Below are positions 21,913-33,305 of a stretch of DNA of 64,000 nt, one piece after another. Source of the stretch: Amyelois transitella (taxonomy: Eukaryota > Arthropoda > Insecta > Lepidoptera > Pyralidae); the NCBI RefSeq assembly GCF_032362555.1, contig NC_083509.1, forward strand, positions 6,037,001 through 6,101,000, given 5' to 3'. The notes beneath the pieces are model-generated. The model did no database searches. It was not told the DNA's origin and worked only from the letters and a program-made list of their open reading frames with translations. A program made the translations under genes and the position numbers. Within the stretch, counting starts at the first letter, position 1. Each line of letters opens with the position of its first letter.

Positions 21913-23118
21913 TACTAAACTGTCCTTAAATATACAACGCGATTGGTAAATATTATAGGGGCCAGTCACCCTGTATATAAAAAGAAAAAACAAACGATGC
22001 AAATATCTGCCGATATGGATGAAAACAATTATCCCTAATATAGTAGAATTAAAACAGCTATTTTTTTTATTAAATTGTAATTTATTTTTAAATTATGTTA
22101 ATACATAAAGGCATCATTTGCCAATCAAACTAAAATCTAATATTAATGCGTTCCATTTCTCTGATTGGCATTCCCTAGCAATACTACGAGTTTGAAAACA
22201 TTGTGAATAGCAAAATAAAACTGACCATATTTGTATTATAATATTGTGTAAAGCTTTAGTTATACGCAACGTAAATAAAAATGTTTTGAAATTACAAATA
22301 AAATTGTTGTTACATATTTATTTCGAATTGTATTTGAATCTGTGCTCTCATATCAAATCCTTTTTATATTTCGTAACAGAATGGCTTCACTAAACTTTAA
22401 ATTTTATTATTTAATATGGACATTATGTTTAAACTGATAACCAGGTTATAAACACATGTGGGTTTAATTCGTGTTAAAAAATGTGAAGACGCAATTAGAT
22501 AGTTATAAAAGGACAAAAATATGAGAACACGAAGTCATGAATTGTTTAACGCCTTCACTGTAAAAGCCACAATTTATAGCTTATAATTGTCGCAAGAAGT
22601 GTCCCAATAAATGTGAGGTTCTGCTTGCGCCCCGTAGAAATTTGCTGCAGTAGATTCTGAGATATTGAAGTGACTTTGTTCTATAGACCCTGCTTCCCTG
22701 GAAAAGGATTGGGCAAATTGGTTGTTCCAGTAAAATGAAGTGAAGGAACCTTGAATGTTATCTTAATAGTAAGCGATTGTGTCAATCGTAAGATCGCATT
22801 GCCAAAACGTATCAGATTTAACTCTACTAGGTCTGCCATGAGATTTAGCTCGTTTCAAAGTGAATAATTGCTTTTTTGTATGAAATTTCTGATATATATC
22901 AAGATTGTATGATGGTAGACCCCATCTACATGTACTCGTCTATATATTTAGCCAGAGCCGTTCATTCAATACAAATGATTACAATCACTTGCTATTTGCA
23001 ATAAGGGCAAACGCATCTCATAAGCATAATGTAGAAAGAACAAAAGAATTTGGTGGCAGTTCTCGATACAACCAACACGATTGCCTTATCGCTTTCTACC
23101 GAGACAAATCCGCGATAT

Positions 23119-26100
23119 TTAGCAAGGGCGACGGTCGGGTCCCCTGCGCCGCGGGGCCGACTTCAGAATGTTGTCCACACGCAGTATCATCTCTGCAGCT
23201 TCGGCAGCCGACAGCAGCACCTGACGCTTCACCACGTACGACTCGGTCACACCGAGCTTTTTCATGTCACCGATGCAACCGTGTTCCATGTCTGTAATAT
23301 AATAAACATTTAATTTTAATATAACTTGAACCTTTAGATTTCTTTAGCTATTACCATAAAAAAGAAAAGAAAAACAGTCTTTACGGGATGCATGAGTCTT
23401 TCCCCATTTTGACCTGAGTTCGATATTCATAGTTTTAATTCGCTTATATTTCCTAGCATAGTCAAATGCACATCGTTTTTCTAACCAACTTTGTTAGTCA
23501 TACGAAGGGTTATGTATGAAGGTTTCAACTTCGGCGACAAGTTCGGCTATACAAAATCCAACTTACCAAGGCCCATAGTGTGTTCCCCCTGGGCGTGGCT
23601 GGCCCTCAGCCGGGCGATGAGATCGGCGCTGTCGTAGCCGGCGTTGTCGGCGACGGCGGAGGGCAGCCGGCGCAGCGCGGTGGCGAAGGCTTCGGCCGCC
23701 GCCGCCTCCTTGCCGGCCGTGCGCGCCGCCACGCGGGACACCGCCTCCGCCATCAGCATCTCACTTGAACCTACGACCAACAGAGACACATATAAATCAT
23801 GTGATTAACTAACCTAATATATATGAACCCTGCTGTTAACTTTTCATACTTGAAAAACTTAAAAAAAAAAAATTCTGACAGTCAGTCTCTAACATAAATG
23901 CATGTTGTAACGTTTACGACGACTTATTTGATAAAATGCAGCAACAGCTTGTCCTTAACATTCACTTGATGCATTACACCACTGATCATTTGACATCTCA
24001 GTTCCTGGTAGGAATCTAACAAAAAACAAAAATCTTACCCCCTCCATAAATGACTTTCGGCTCCTTGACGGTAGCGGCGAGCACACACAACGCGTCATGC
24101 AGCGACCGCTCGGCCTCGTCGATGACTTGCTGCGTGGCGCCGCGGATTACTACGGTGCAAGCAGCTCCTAACGCCACGCCGGAGAACCGGATAAGACACT
24201 CGTCTCCGATCAGAACCTGATGAGAATGGCTCTGTCATTTATCAATCACCAGAATGTCTTCTTTTCAGCATTGTGCTCTGCTGGCATCTTGTGTGGGATT
24301 TCAGTTCCCACCAAATGTAACTCTGTGATTTGTTTGGTATATATTTTATATATTTTTAGTAACATTATTTGCAATTAGTCTGATTTCCTAAGAAAGGGGT
24401 TTTAAGTCCTCTGATGTCGAGTATATGGTAAATCATTGTGTTTGTATGATTAAACCACAATACTGGAATATTCAAGGTCAGATCGTCAAGACCCTAAGGC
24501 AAAAGATGTCTGTGGAGATCACAGCAAGTGAAATATCTCTACCTAACACTAGGAAAGAAAGAAGCATCTATGTATATTATTCCCTGACAGACAACTCTCC
24601 AATTGTAAAATTACCTGCTCAATGAGTTTACAATGACCCAGCTTCACTTTGTCTGGGGAATCGAAGGTGGACACAATTTCTCCACCAGTGACCAGGGCCA
24701 GACGCTCAATACCTTCGAAGTCCGCATGCTCAATCGCCATCACACCCGCATCGGCAAACAGTTGCTCAGGGTAGTTGTAGATAAGTTGCCTGTAAGTAAA
24801 ACATTTTTAATTATATTAAAGACATAAATTCACCAGTTTTCAATATAGAGCGAACAAGACATACAATATATAGTTAAAGGTATTTATTTCTCAAAAGGAA
24901 TCTTAACAATTAATTCAATTACATGAGACAATATTGCTTTTTTACAAATTCGGTTAATTACACAAATGAACTATTAAAGTATAAAGTTAAATATCAAAAC
25001 ATAAAGTTCAGAAAATATCTTAAGCAAACTTTTTTTTTATTAAAACATTTTAAATTACTATCAGAATCTCAATTCCAGCTTTTTAATTCATTGGTCTATT
25101 GTATAGGATAAAGACTTACTTCTTTCTAACAATGTGATCTATTAGCTATTGTAAATTAATAGAATTTTATTTATGGGCACAGAATATAATTAAACAAACC
25201 TGTTGATAAACACATTGCATTTGTGTGCCAGAATTTTATTCACTTTGTCCTTCATCTTTTCCTTTTCTGCGACTTCTAACTCAGCAATCTTAGCCATAGA
25301 ATCCACCTTGATCGTCGAACCAAACACTTTGATCTTATCTGTGTCCATAGGTGTATTCGCTATGAGAATGTTTGCATTCTCAACACGCTTCGGTTGATGC
25401 ACACCCACCTAAAATTATTTTATTCTATTGTTAACAAAAGTATTCTTCACACCCAGCAATTAAGTAGGTAAATTGTTTAAAATTTAATTTTACAGACCTT
25501 TTTATTTAATAAGAACCCTTCATCGAGGAACGACTCTTCCAAAACTCCACCAGAAATCTTAATGATTTGAATGGCTTTCAGGTTACCAGAACCTTTCAAG
25601 CGAAGAACTGCATCAACAGCCAACTTTGTAAAATGTCTGTAATGTGAAAACAGTGGATTAAGACGTTTTGACACCATTTTGATTATAAAAACAGATGTGA
25701 TATTAAAATAAAGATAGTAATACCACCTCTCTATCTTATGACATGACAAGGAGAATCATGACATGACCAAATTTGATACTGCCAAATTGAGAAAAAACCG
25801 GCCGAGTGCGAGTCGGACTCGCGCACGTAAGTAATATTTAGTATTCATAGTTATAGCAGCAACGGAATTATATAATTTGTGAAAATTTCAGCTGTCGACC
25901 TATCACTGTTTACCAATCACAGACACATGGACAGACAGATAGCAGAGGATTAACAATAAAATCCTGTTTTCGCCATTTAGGTACGGAACCCTTTAAAAGG
26001 CAGTAACTTACTCTTTGTGGTTAGAAAGAATCTTTGAACTCAATGTAGTGCGAGCAATGTTCTCTAGATCTGCTCGGAGTGCGGCCTCATTTAAGTTCTT

Positions 26101-27179
26101 CTCATGGTCAAAACTAGCATCAGATAAAGCCTGTTTAGCTGCATCCACAGCGATTCTCCACCCAGCTATGATCGTCTGGGGATGAAGTTTCTGCTCTATG
26201 AGCTTCTCTGCTTCTCGGAGCAACTCAGCAGCTGAAAATTTGAAATTTAAGATAACTTTTGTAACTTTGTAAAGACAAATTTCAAGAAATTTTCATGATA
26301 AGAAGCCCTGAGGTAGAGCTTCCTATAATTGACCACCAGTATATTGATTAAACACAGGCCTTACATTGACATTCTTACCTAAAACTGTTACTGAAGTAGT
26401 GCCATCGCCAACCTCATCATCCTGAACTCTTGACATGTCCACTAGGATCTTGGCTGCTGGATTGTCAACACCTACCGATTTTAATATTGTAGCACCATCA
26501 TTTGTCACTTCAACCTAAAACACAAATTCAAGATTTTATTTTATGTATGGAGTCCACACATTTGTTTTACAATAATACATATTCTAGTTATAACTCAAAA
26601 AACAGTATTATAATGATACAGATAACAAAAGCTTGCTGTCATTGCTTATCAGCTTTGAGCTTAAAAATATTAATTATTATTAGAGCACAATGAGGGTTAT
26701 AAACTGTATGTCTACAGCTCATTATGACCTATAGAATATATAGAATAGGTATATAAGGTTGAAATCAAATCACACTAAAAACATCGACTTTTGAATATTC
26801 ACATTCTTAAGTCTAATAAATATAAACCGTTTATATTAATAATTACCTGGCCAGCATTTCTTCCACAAGAAACCAAAATTTTATCCATTCCTTTAGGACC
26901 TAAGGTACTCTTCACCAAATCGCCAATAGCTATGGCTCCAATGAAACTTGACATTCGAGCCACCTCAGCCTTTTCTTCTTCCGCTTCATGCTTTAGAATT
27001 CTTATAGGATTTAGGGAGACCTGTAAATTTATATTAATGTAAGAATTCTGTCACACGTGCAAAAAAGCAAAACAGCGGTTACAATATTCATTGTTTCTGA
27101 ACCAACATAGATATCAAATCATAAAAACTACAGCCGATGAGATGGAAGATTAAATAAATAATGTGAAAAATCTTACCAT
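23119..27179 (-). CDS. CCT2: T-complex protein 1 subunit beta (CCT2), ten exons
   Basis: This encodes one of eight subunits of the cytosolic TRiC/CCT ring, which folds actin, tubulin and other proteins with ATP. Coding exons on the minus strand are 27177-27179 (ATG only), 26847-27020, 26379-26514, 26012-26231, 25498-25636, 25200-25408, 24615-24789, 24039-24216, 23567-23770 and 23119-23291. All introns are GT-AG and all phases join without a break. The sum is 1611 nt, 536 aa plus stop, which matches the family length. Visible signatures are TLGPKGMDK near residue 40, [10 protein letters not shown], the ATP-site GDGTTS near residue 98, [15 protein letters not shown] and LALVTGGE in the apical part, YGGGSSEML and [10 protein letters not shown] in the equatorial part. 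[25 protein letters not shown] wording separates beta from the other subunits. Intron 4 contains a CCGGCC-type repeat. The protein call is near certain; the only inferred point is the one-codon first exon. Confidence 0.96.
25795..25995 (-). repeat. CCGGCC / GTACGGAACCC interspersed repeat in CCT2 intron 4
   Basis: About 200 bp: AACCGGCCGAGTGCGAGTCG then GACTCGCGCAC at the left, AGCAACGGAATTATATAATT, TATCACTGTTTA and ACAGACAGATAGC inside, and GTACGGAACCCTTT at the right. It is a repeat I recall from many lepidopteran loci. Strand is arbitrary. Confidence 0.7.
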
Positions 27180-27465
27180 TTTGATATTTATTCGATCTTT
27201 TATGAGTTTTACTAAATAAACCGGCCTAGAATCGATGAAAAATCAACGCAACGAGCACGAGATTAGAGAGAGATGAGTATTTGACAGTGTTACCAGCTCC
27301 CTACAACGAGAAGTCGCGAAATCGTTCCTAAAACAGCGCTAAATCATTGAATATATAAGGCTTATTTTGCACCATAGATCTAATGGTCTGTTTATACGTA
27401 TTACGTGATGAAGAAAATAAGTTCCGTAACTTAAACTAAATTATTACGAGTAAATCATCACTTAA

Positions 27466-27665
27466 TACACACACATACATATACTTACGTCTTTATCCCT
27501 TACGAGGTAATCAGAGCCAATAGTCCCGCAAAGACTGAAAAGCCACGTTTAGCTGTATGGCCTAATGATGGTATTGAGATTCAAGTAAGTATTGACAAGT
27601 TGCAAACCCACCGCCGAAATTGAATCCCAAAATTAGCTTTTCTCTAAGTCGCCTTTTTCGACATC
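27466..27665 (-). mobile_element. ATGT-tailed SINE copy, diverged, upstream of CCT2
   Basis: CACATACATA at the tail, TTTATCCCTTACGAGGTAAT, GCCACGTTTAGCTGTATGGC and AAGTCGCCTTTTTCGACATC are all in family order with many substitutions. It lies between the divergent CCT2 and synaptobrevin genes. Confidence 0.65.
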
Positions 27666-27702
27666 GATATTCACGCATTATTTATATAATTATATATTTA
27701 TT

Positions 27703-27825
27703 TTCATATATGTAACCACGTCTACACCTTTTTCGGGGTGGACACAGCCAAAAGTCTTGAAAAGACTGATATGTTTTCATAGAATATCCGTGGATAGGCC
27801 ACGTTCAGCTGTTTGGCTATTTATT
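27703..27825 (-). mobile_element. ATGT-tailed SINE fragment with a short insertion
   Basis: CCACGTCTACACC, GTCTTGAAAAGACTGATA and GGCCACGTTCAGCTGTTTGG are in family order, with about 27 foreign bases before the last block. Confidence 0.6.
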
Positions 27826-28203
27826 TATAGTATTTATGTAAATACTTTATGGTACCTGTTTCACCTTCCTACCTATCTTAATCTTTTAACCTTCGAAGGT
27901 TTCAACTGCCTTTTATAAGTATTCCGTTCAAAACCTTGGGAAACGATTCGCGTGATTGTGGGTTCATGTTATCTAGTTGATTACGCTGGTTTCTAACAAG
28001 ACATAAAGGTGAATGAGATCGATCCCTTTATTAACGAACGTTAAAACGCTATATGTTTTTTCTTATTTCTATTTCTAGCACTATAGTTAAACTCAAGGCT
28101 AAATAGGAAGAGAAGCAAATGTCATTGTGAATAAAAGCCTTAAGTTTTTGGCCGCTGAAAGTTTATTATCTTTGCCGGTAAAAACAAAAACGCAAAGTCG
28201 AAG

Positions 28204-28211
28204 TGACGTCA
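28204..28211 (+). promoter_or_regulatory. CRE-like palindrome upstream of synaptobrevin
   Basis: The palindrome TGACGTCA, the consensus CREB/ATF site, lies about 130 bp before the synaptobrevin ATG, where a proximal promoter is expected. The match is exact; its use is inferred. Confidence 0.4.
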
Positions 28212-28340
28212 TTGATGTGTCATACTGAAATACATTAAGAAAAAAAAGAAGTGTACGCCATTGTTGTTCTTGTTAATTATTATTTTCATTTGATTTTATA
28301 AGATTTTAAAATTGCACATAAATATTCTATTATTCCAAAC

Positions 28341-28718
28341 ATGGAAGATCAAGGCGGAAGTTCTGCACCAAGAGTGAGCGATAAGCGACTTGCACAAACT
28401 CAAGCTCAGGTGGATGAAGTTGTAGGCATTATGCGTGTCAATGTCGAGAAAGTTTTGGAAAGAGACCAAAAGTTGTCCGATCTAGACAATCGGGCAGATG
28501 CCTTGCAGCATGGAGCAGCACAATTCGAGCAACAGGCTGGAAAACTTAAGAAGAAAATGTGGTGGCAAAATTTCAAGATGATGCTGATAATTGGTGCTAT
28601 AGGAGGAGTTGTTCTTATCATTATTATTGTGTGGGCTACTTCCGGCTCAGGTACTAACAGCAATGCGAACGCTGCCCCTATAGCATCCACCGAGGCTCCA
28701 ACCAATTCAGGTCGATAA
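28341..28718 (+). CDS. Syb: Synaptobrevin / VAMP R-SNARE, 125 aa, no intron in the coding frame
   Basis: This is a vesicle SNARE that pairs with syntaxin and SNAP-25-type partners to fuse vesicles with target membranes. The core runs from about residue 16 ([13 protein letters not shown]) to 70 and carries the zero-layer arginine R51 in [10 protein letters not shown] juxtamembrane [10 protein letters not shown] stretch follows, then one membrane segment at about residues 80-99 ([20 protein letters not shown]). A 26-residue Ser/Asn/Ala/Thr tail follows the membrane segment, so it would face the vesicle lumen. Start context is CCAAACATGG. It is closest to the ubiquitous insect Syb/VAMP2-3 group rather than VAMP7 or Sec22, because there is no longin domain. 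The uninterrupted frame is notable, since related genes are usually split. The symbol is by family; exact orthology to Drosophila Syb versus nSyb was not tested. Confidence 0.93.
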   Translation: MEDQGGSSAPRVSDKRLAQTQAQVDEVVGIMRVNVEKVLERDQKLSDLDNRADALQHGAAQFEQQAGKLKKKMWWQNFKMMLIIGAIGGVVLIIIIVWATSGSGTNSNANAAPIASTEAPTNSGR

Positions 28719-28814
28719 CTGCAGGATAAAGTATGAGAAATTTGCGAAGTGCACATGATTATCTAGATCGTTCCAAAATACGACGACTTTGCTATTGTAT
28801 TTTATAGTAGCTAC

Positions 28815-28820
28815 AATAAA
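28815..28820 (+). terminator. AATAAA polyadenylation signal, proximal, synaptobrevin
   Basis: An exact AATAAA lies 97 nt after the synaptobrevin stop codon. Others follow further on, so alternative ends are possible. Confidence 0.45.
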
Positions 28821-29025
28821 ACTGACCAAAATACGACTGAAATTAAAATACTAAACTATTTTTTACTCAAGATTTTACAAGAATACACATTGTAAACTTT
28901 ACAAAACTACATTTGATATTTGTCTACAAATTCCTTTTTTTACAAGTAGCACAACAAATATATAGTTGTACTGTTAAGATAGAAACAATATTTTTTGGGA
29001 ATAGGATAATATTATATTGTTTCAT

Positions 29026-29063
29026 AATGAAACTACAAAACATCTCATTTTTGTAGTTTCATT
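29026..29063. repeat. Inverted repeat, 15-bp arms, in the synaptobrevin 3' region
   Basis: AATGAAACTACAAAA (29026-29040) and its complement (29049-29063) with an 8-nt loop. If the 3' UTR reaches this far it would be an RNA stem. Confidence 0.85.
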
Positions 29064-30232
29064 TTGAATAAATTCTTCCAATTGCTAACTTTGTACAGAA
29101 TTACCTTGTGATAAAATAGTATTTAAAATTTATTACTAAATTCTAATGAGAGCTTATTCATGGATGTGCCTATAAAGCGTTTAATGTTGATCTTCATGGA
29201 AGGATAAAATATTTATACCTACTAAAAATTAATTGAAAACATTTGTTCCTTTACTTTTATTCTGAAATTGAATACTGAATGAATCAGTTTATTCTTAGAA
29301 TTATAAAAAATCCACAAACCCCAAATCATACTACTATTTTCAGTTATATATATTTATGGTTATTTCCCTTTTGTTTAATAAGTAATTCATTTCGTATGTT
29401 TATTGTAATAATAGTTTCTTGTGCACAATTAATGAAAGGGTGTTGAGTTTAGCCACCATTTTACTTGATTTGTTATAATTTGTGGGGATTGCACAAATAG
29501 TGGCCAATGTGGATGTAAGTTATGACATTGAACAGGAGATTCATTACCTATTACTGTACATTATGTTAGAATCAAGATTTTTAAGAACTGTCTGAATAGA
29601 CACTTGTGTCATTTTGTTTATGTTCAAGTAAAAGTATAGTCTCCAATATGTCAATTTTAATGCTACATTTTTCCTGTATTGGTAATATAACAGTTTAAGG
29701 TGCATTATCATACTGTTAATTTGTAGTTGGCAACCAAAATGATGTAATTGTGTGGAAGTTAGCTTTTTTTAATATATAATTGTGAAAGAAGGTGTTATTT
29801 CTAAGGCCATGTCACATGTAATTAGTATCTATATTATTTTCCTATCATCACAATCAAGAGGGACCAATATTTCTTCAATGTCATAATTTCTATACCACAA
29901 TGCCATTAAAATAAATAACTAAAAATAGGAAATTATTTTTTGTTAACCAACATTATAAAATAATGTAATTATACTTAAAAACACATGTATGCTATGCTAA
30001 TCTTAGTTGTTTTATATTGTATAAGAAAAATAAATGGATGTATTCTTCAGACATGTTATTCTATTGTTTTGCCCATACTTATGTGTAATGTTAAAAACCA
30101 ACCTTATCAGGTTGGTTCTTTAAGTACTAGCTGTTATTTATCAAGTCACATACCAAGATAAAAATCATCATTGTAATTGTTGATGTACTCTTACCAAATA
30201 ATGAAAAAACATTTTTTGTTTTCAAATAATTC

Positions 30233-30491
30233 ATACATACATATGGTCACGTCCATATCCCATGCGGGGTAGACAGAGCCAACAGTCTTGAAGACTAAAT
30301 GGCCACGTTCAGCTATTTGGCTTAATGATAGAATTGAGATTCAAATAGTGACGGGTTGCTAGCCTATCGCCTAAAAGAAGAATCCCAAGTTTATAAGCCT
30401 ATCCCTTAGTCGCCTTTTACGACATCCATGGGAAAGAGATGGAGTGGTCCTATTCTTTTTTGAATTGGTGCCGGGAACCACACGGCACAAA
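30233..30491 (-). mobile_element. Full-length ATGT-tailed SINE with target-site duplication
   Basis: A complete copy of about 260 bp. The 13-mer TTTCAAATAATTC lies immediately outside both ends (30220-30232 and 30492-30504), a perfect target-site duplication. The element strand starts near GTGCCGTGTGGTTCCCGGCA and ends in ATGTATG repeats. Confidence 0.9.
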
Positions 30492-30504
30492 TTTCAAATA
30501 ATTC

Positions 30505-33087
30505 CAAAATTGTATTATAGGGTACCAAGGTGACTATGCCCATATATATAATATAAATTCAGTTATGACAAACAAGTTGATCTCCACCATGAGAGAAAAA
30601 TACTAACTCATATATCTACATATCCTTGCTGTATAGCACTAATACTTCAATAGCAAAAAAAAATATTGCCCTAAATATTTAGTTTCAATGATAACATAAT
30701 ATGTATGAATAAGGCTTGTTATATTAACCAACCTACGTATTTTGCGTAGGTACTAAGGCACCACTTTATACGGTTCAGCCTATTTGCAAATCAGATTTTA
30801 TGACATCCCACATAGTCATTCATTTTTATCCATGTTCCCATAAAAGGCGTGAATTCATATCAACGTAAATGTAATTCACCTGTGTTAATGCGTGAGGAGT
30901 AAATTCCATTTTTATATTTTGTGTGTCTTGTCGTGTCTTCAGTTTGTAAGACCATTTTTTGCAAATTCAGACCAGGATTTCTTTGGTCTCCCCCCTGTAC
31001 GGCATAACCAGATATTTGTTCCCCAGATAGTTTGCAGGCTTCCGCAAGACATGGCCTTGCGTCCCTAGTGCCTACTTCTATCAAATCCATAAATGGGTTT
31101 ACTTTCCGTTTATAATGACATTGCTTGGAGAGTAGGTACCTAAAAAGACATTATATTTGCTTTTACAAGTTGATTGCAATTCTTGTAGGACCTCGCTACG
31201 CTCATTCCCAAAAGTGAAGCCCTCTGCCTCTGGATAGTATCTTCTCACCTTGATTTTAGAGTCAATCCATATTCAAGAGGGCAACACAGAATTTCTTATA
31301 AGATATCTAAAGACCCCACCCGCCGCCACTTAAGCTAGCTATCCTAGCTGATAACTTTTCTATCTTAGAATTCCTTTGTGTAATAAATAACTTACCTAAA
31401 TTTTATTAAATGTACCTACATCAAATTTTCTCATTTCATAAACTCGTGAAAGGTCTTGTTCTATATCGATGCTGTGCGTCAATTTCTAAAAATATTCGAG
31501 AACCAAGGCAATTCCTTCCATTACCTAGTCCGTTATCTGAATGAACATCTGTTAAATATCTCTAAAGTCCGCACCAGAGTATAAGCAATTTAGTTACTTT
31601 GTTTATTTTGGATATCTACTGTAAAGAAACCACAAACTTCACAAAACTTAAAGTCAATAAAAAGGAGATTATTTTAATAATTGTTTTTAGACTAGAGAAG
31701 TTTTAATAAAGAAATTTGTCGTAGTGGTATAAAAGTCTATAGCAAAATACAATATGTATGTAGGTGTGAGACTAAGTTTAAACCTTCTTGGGCAAAATTT
31801 GAGAAAGATGAACATTTCGCCATTCAAGGGAGTCTTAAACCCTACGACCTATATAGGCACGCATTGTCTTCCATATGTAATCTTGTAAACATCATTAATA
31901 CTAATGGTAAATAAAAGTACCTACTTATATTTTATTGATCAGGTCATGAGAATTTCGCAAGATACCATGATCTTCGATATGTGAAATCTTTGACCCGCGT
32001 ATCGAATATCGCAGAAACTTTATAGCTTAGAATGGAACATGCGGAAGGTGGCCAAGCATCCCACGCTGCAACTGTTTCGCTCTGCTTGTTAGTAGCCGGC
32101 AGTGCCGGCACGAATCAACAAAATGTGACCATGAATCTATCTGTCGTCACACATCATTGAGCAAATTGACGCTGTATTTGCAAAAGGTATATAGGTAGAT
32201 ACAGTATAGGTATAAGGGCTTCGTCGACAATCATTATGTAGGCTTTTGTATGAGTCAAATATTAAACGAAAAGATTTTTTACTCTCAATATTGTTGTTAT
32301 GACAGAAACTACATACACTGAAAGATACTGCTCCACATCCTGGCTATTGTTACTTCGTAGCCGAGGATTCGAAGTTTAATAATACCTACTCGTATAGGTA
32401 AATTATATACTTTACCAATATTATTAGAAATTGTATCAGTATTTTAAGTAAGTTATTCCATGGTCATTACGTCATTCTCAGCGTTTACATTGATCGTTCA
32501 CCTGTTAACACCTGTTAGCTAAATTATTAAAAATTCAACTTATTTTTTAGGTAGGTACTTATTAAAATTGTTATCTAAAATAAATTCAGCAACTGTCAAT
32601 TCAGGTTTTTTGTGAGAAGCTTTATAAAAAGTAGAGTAGGTGTTGCTTATCTCATTTCCATTGTACGGCATCCCGCTTCCCATCACGGCGGGATGTGAAC
32701 GACCTCCAAGTTTATCGCTTTCATCAACATTCCACCCAGTGTTCGCGCGGTGCAGCTAAAATGGGAGTCGTGGGCTTGCTGTCTTACTGGTGAGGTGACA
32801 TAATATACTTTATCTTATCAAAACAGCATACCTACTTACTTAAAATTGTTATAAAAGGTTGCAGGGTAGGCTTGGGAAAGTATGTTCACTTTAAAATTTT
32901 ATAAAAAGTCCGTTTCTTCAGATATGGTGTGGTGTGAGGTATGGATGAGGACTTTTCACACGGTCAGAGCCGCTGGCAAAAGTTAGTTTAATTCATAAAA
33001 AAACTGGAATGCGTGTCGGGCCACACATATTGTAAGACGGGGTTCCGTAGTTAGGATTTCCAAGTTTGAGTTCACTCACAAATATAA
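30505..33087. other. Intergenic, few features
   Basis: Contains a 76-codon minus-strand frame at 30860-31090 without known features, a short palindrome CCTACGTATTTTGCGTAGG near 30733, and the candidate first exon at 32761. No recognised gene. Confidence 0.35.
32761..32789 (+). CDS. Candidate first coding exon, unrecognised
   Basis: CTAAAATGG is a good start context; nine codons (MGVVGLLSY) are followed by TG and the donor GTGAGGT. The 100 bases before it are GC-richer than the surroundings. I could not find a convincing second exon in the next 2.5 kb, so this may be chance. Confidence 0.2.
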
Positions 33088-33305
33088 TAAAACCGGCCAA
33101 ATGCGAGTCGGACTCGTGCATCATCATTAATTACAAACGTAATTTTTTTTATGTAGTATTGTTATAGCGACAACGGAATTACATAATTTAAAATAAATCA
33201 GCTTTCTAGCTATCACTGTTTATGTGATGCAGTCTAGTGATAGACAGATAGCGTAAAGGCTTAGTAATAGGGTAGGGGCCCGTTTTTACCTATTATACTT
33301 TGTAA
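33088..33305 (-). repeat. Second CCGGCC-type repeat copy
   Basis: AAAACCGGCCAAATGCGAGT CGGACTCGTGC, GCGACAACGGAATTACATAA, TATCACTGTTTATGTGATGC and GACAGATAGCGTAAAGGC in the order of the 25.8-kb copy, with a degraded right end. Confidence 0.65.

Larger units (their letters stand above)
20031..23118. other. Intergenic between the RTE copy and CCT2
   Basis: Holds the two long hairpins, a Helitron-like element and a SINE fragment, otherwise AT-rich. The 3' UTR of CCT2 must lie at its right end, but I saw no clear AATAAA on the minus strand close to 23119. Confidence 0.4.
28719..30228 (+). other. Probable long 3' UTR of synaptobrevin and downstream AT-rich DNA
   Basis: No coding frame is seen. 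AATAAA signals lie at 28815-28820, near 29066 and near 30027, so transcripts could end about 100 nt after the stop or more than 1 kb later. A small hairpin lies at 29026-29063. Assignment as UTR rests only on position and composition. Confidence 0.4.

Noticed and set aside
22905..23313. 130- and 87-codon plus-strand frames
   Set aside because: They are antisense to the last CCT2 exon, whose protein is unmistakable.
23580..23768. GC-rich plus-strand frame of 62 codons
   Set aside because: Antisense to CCT2 exon 9.
28406..28756. 116-codon minus-strand frame
   Set aside because: Antisense to synaptobrevin.
30860..31090. 76-codon minus-strand frame
   Set aside because: No recognised motif, no splice sites and no composition change at its ends.
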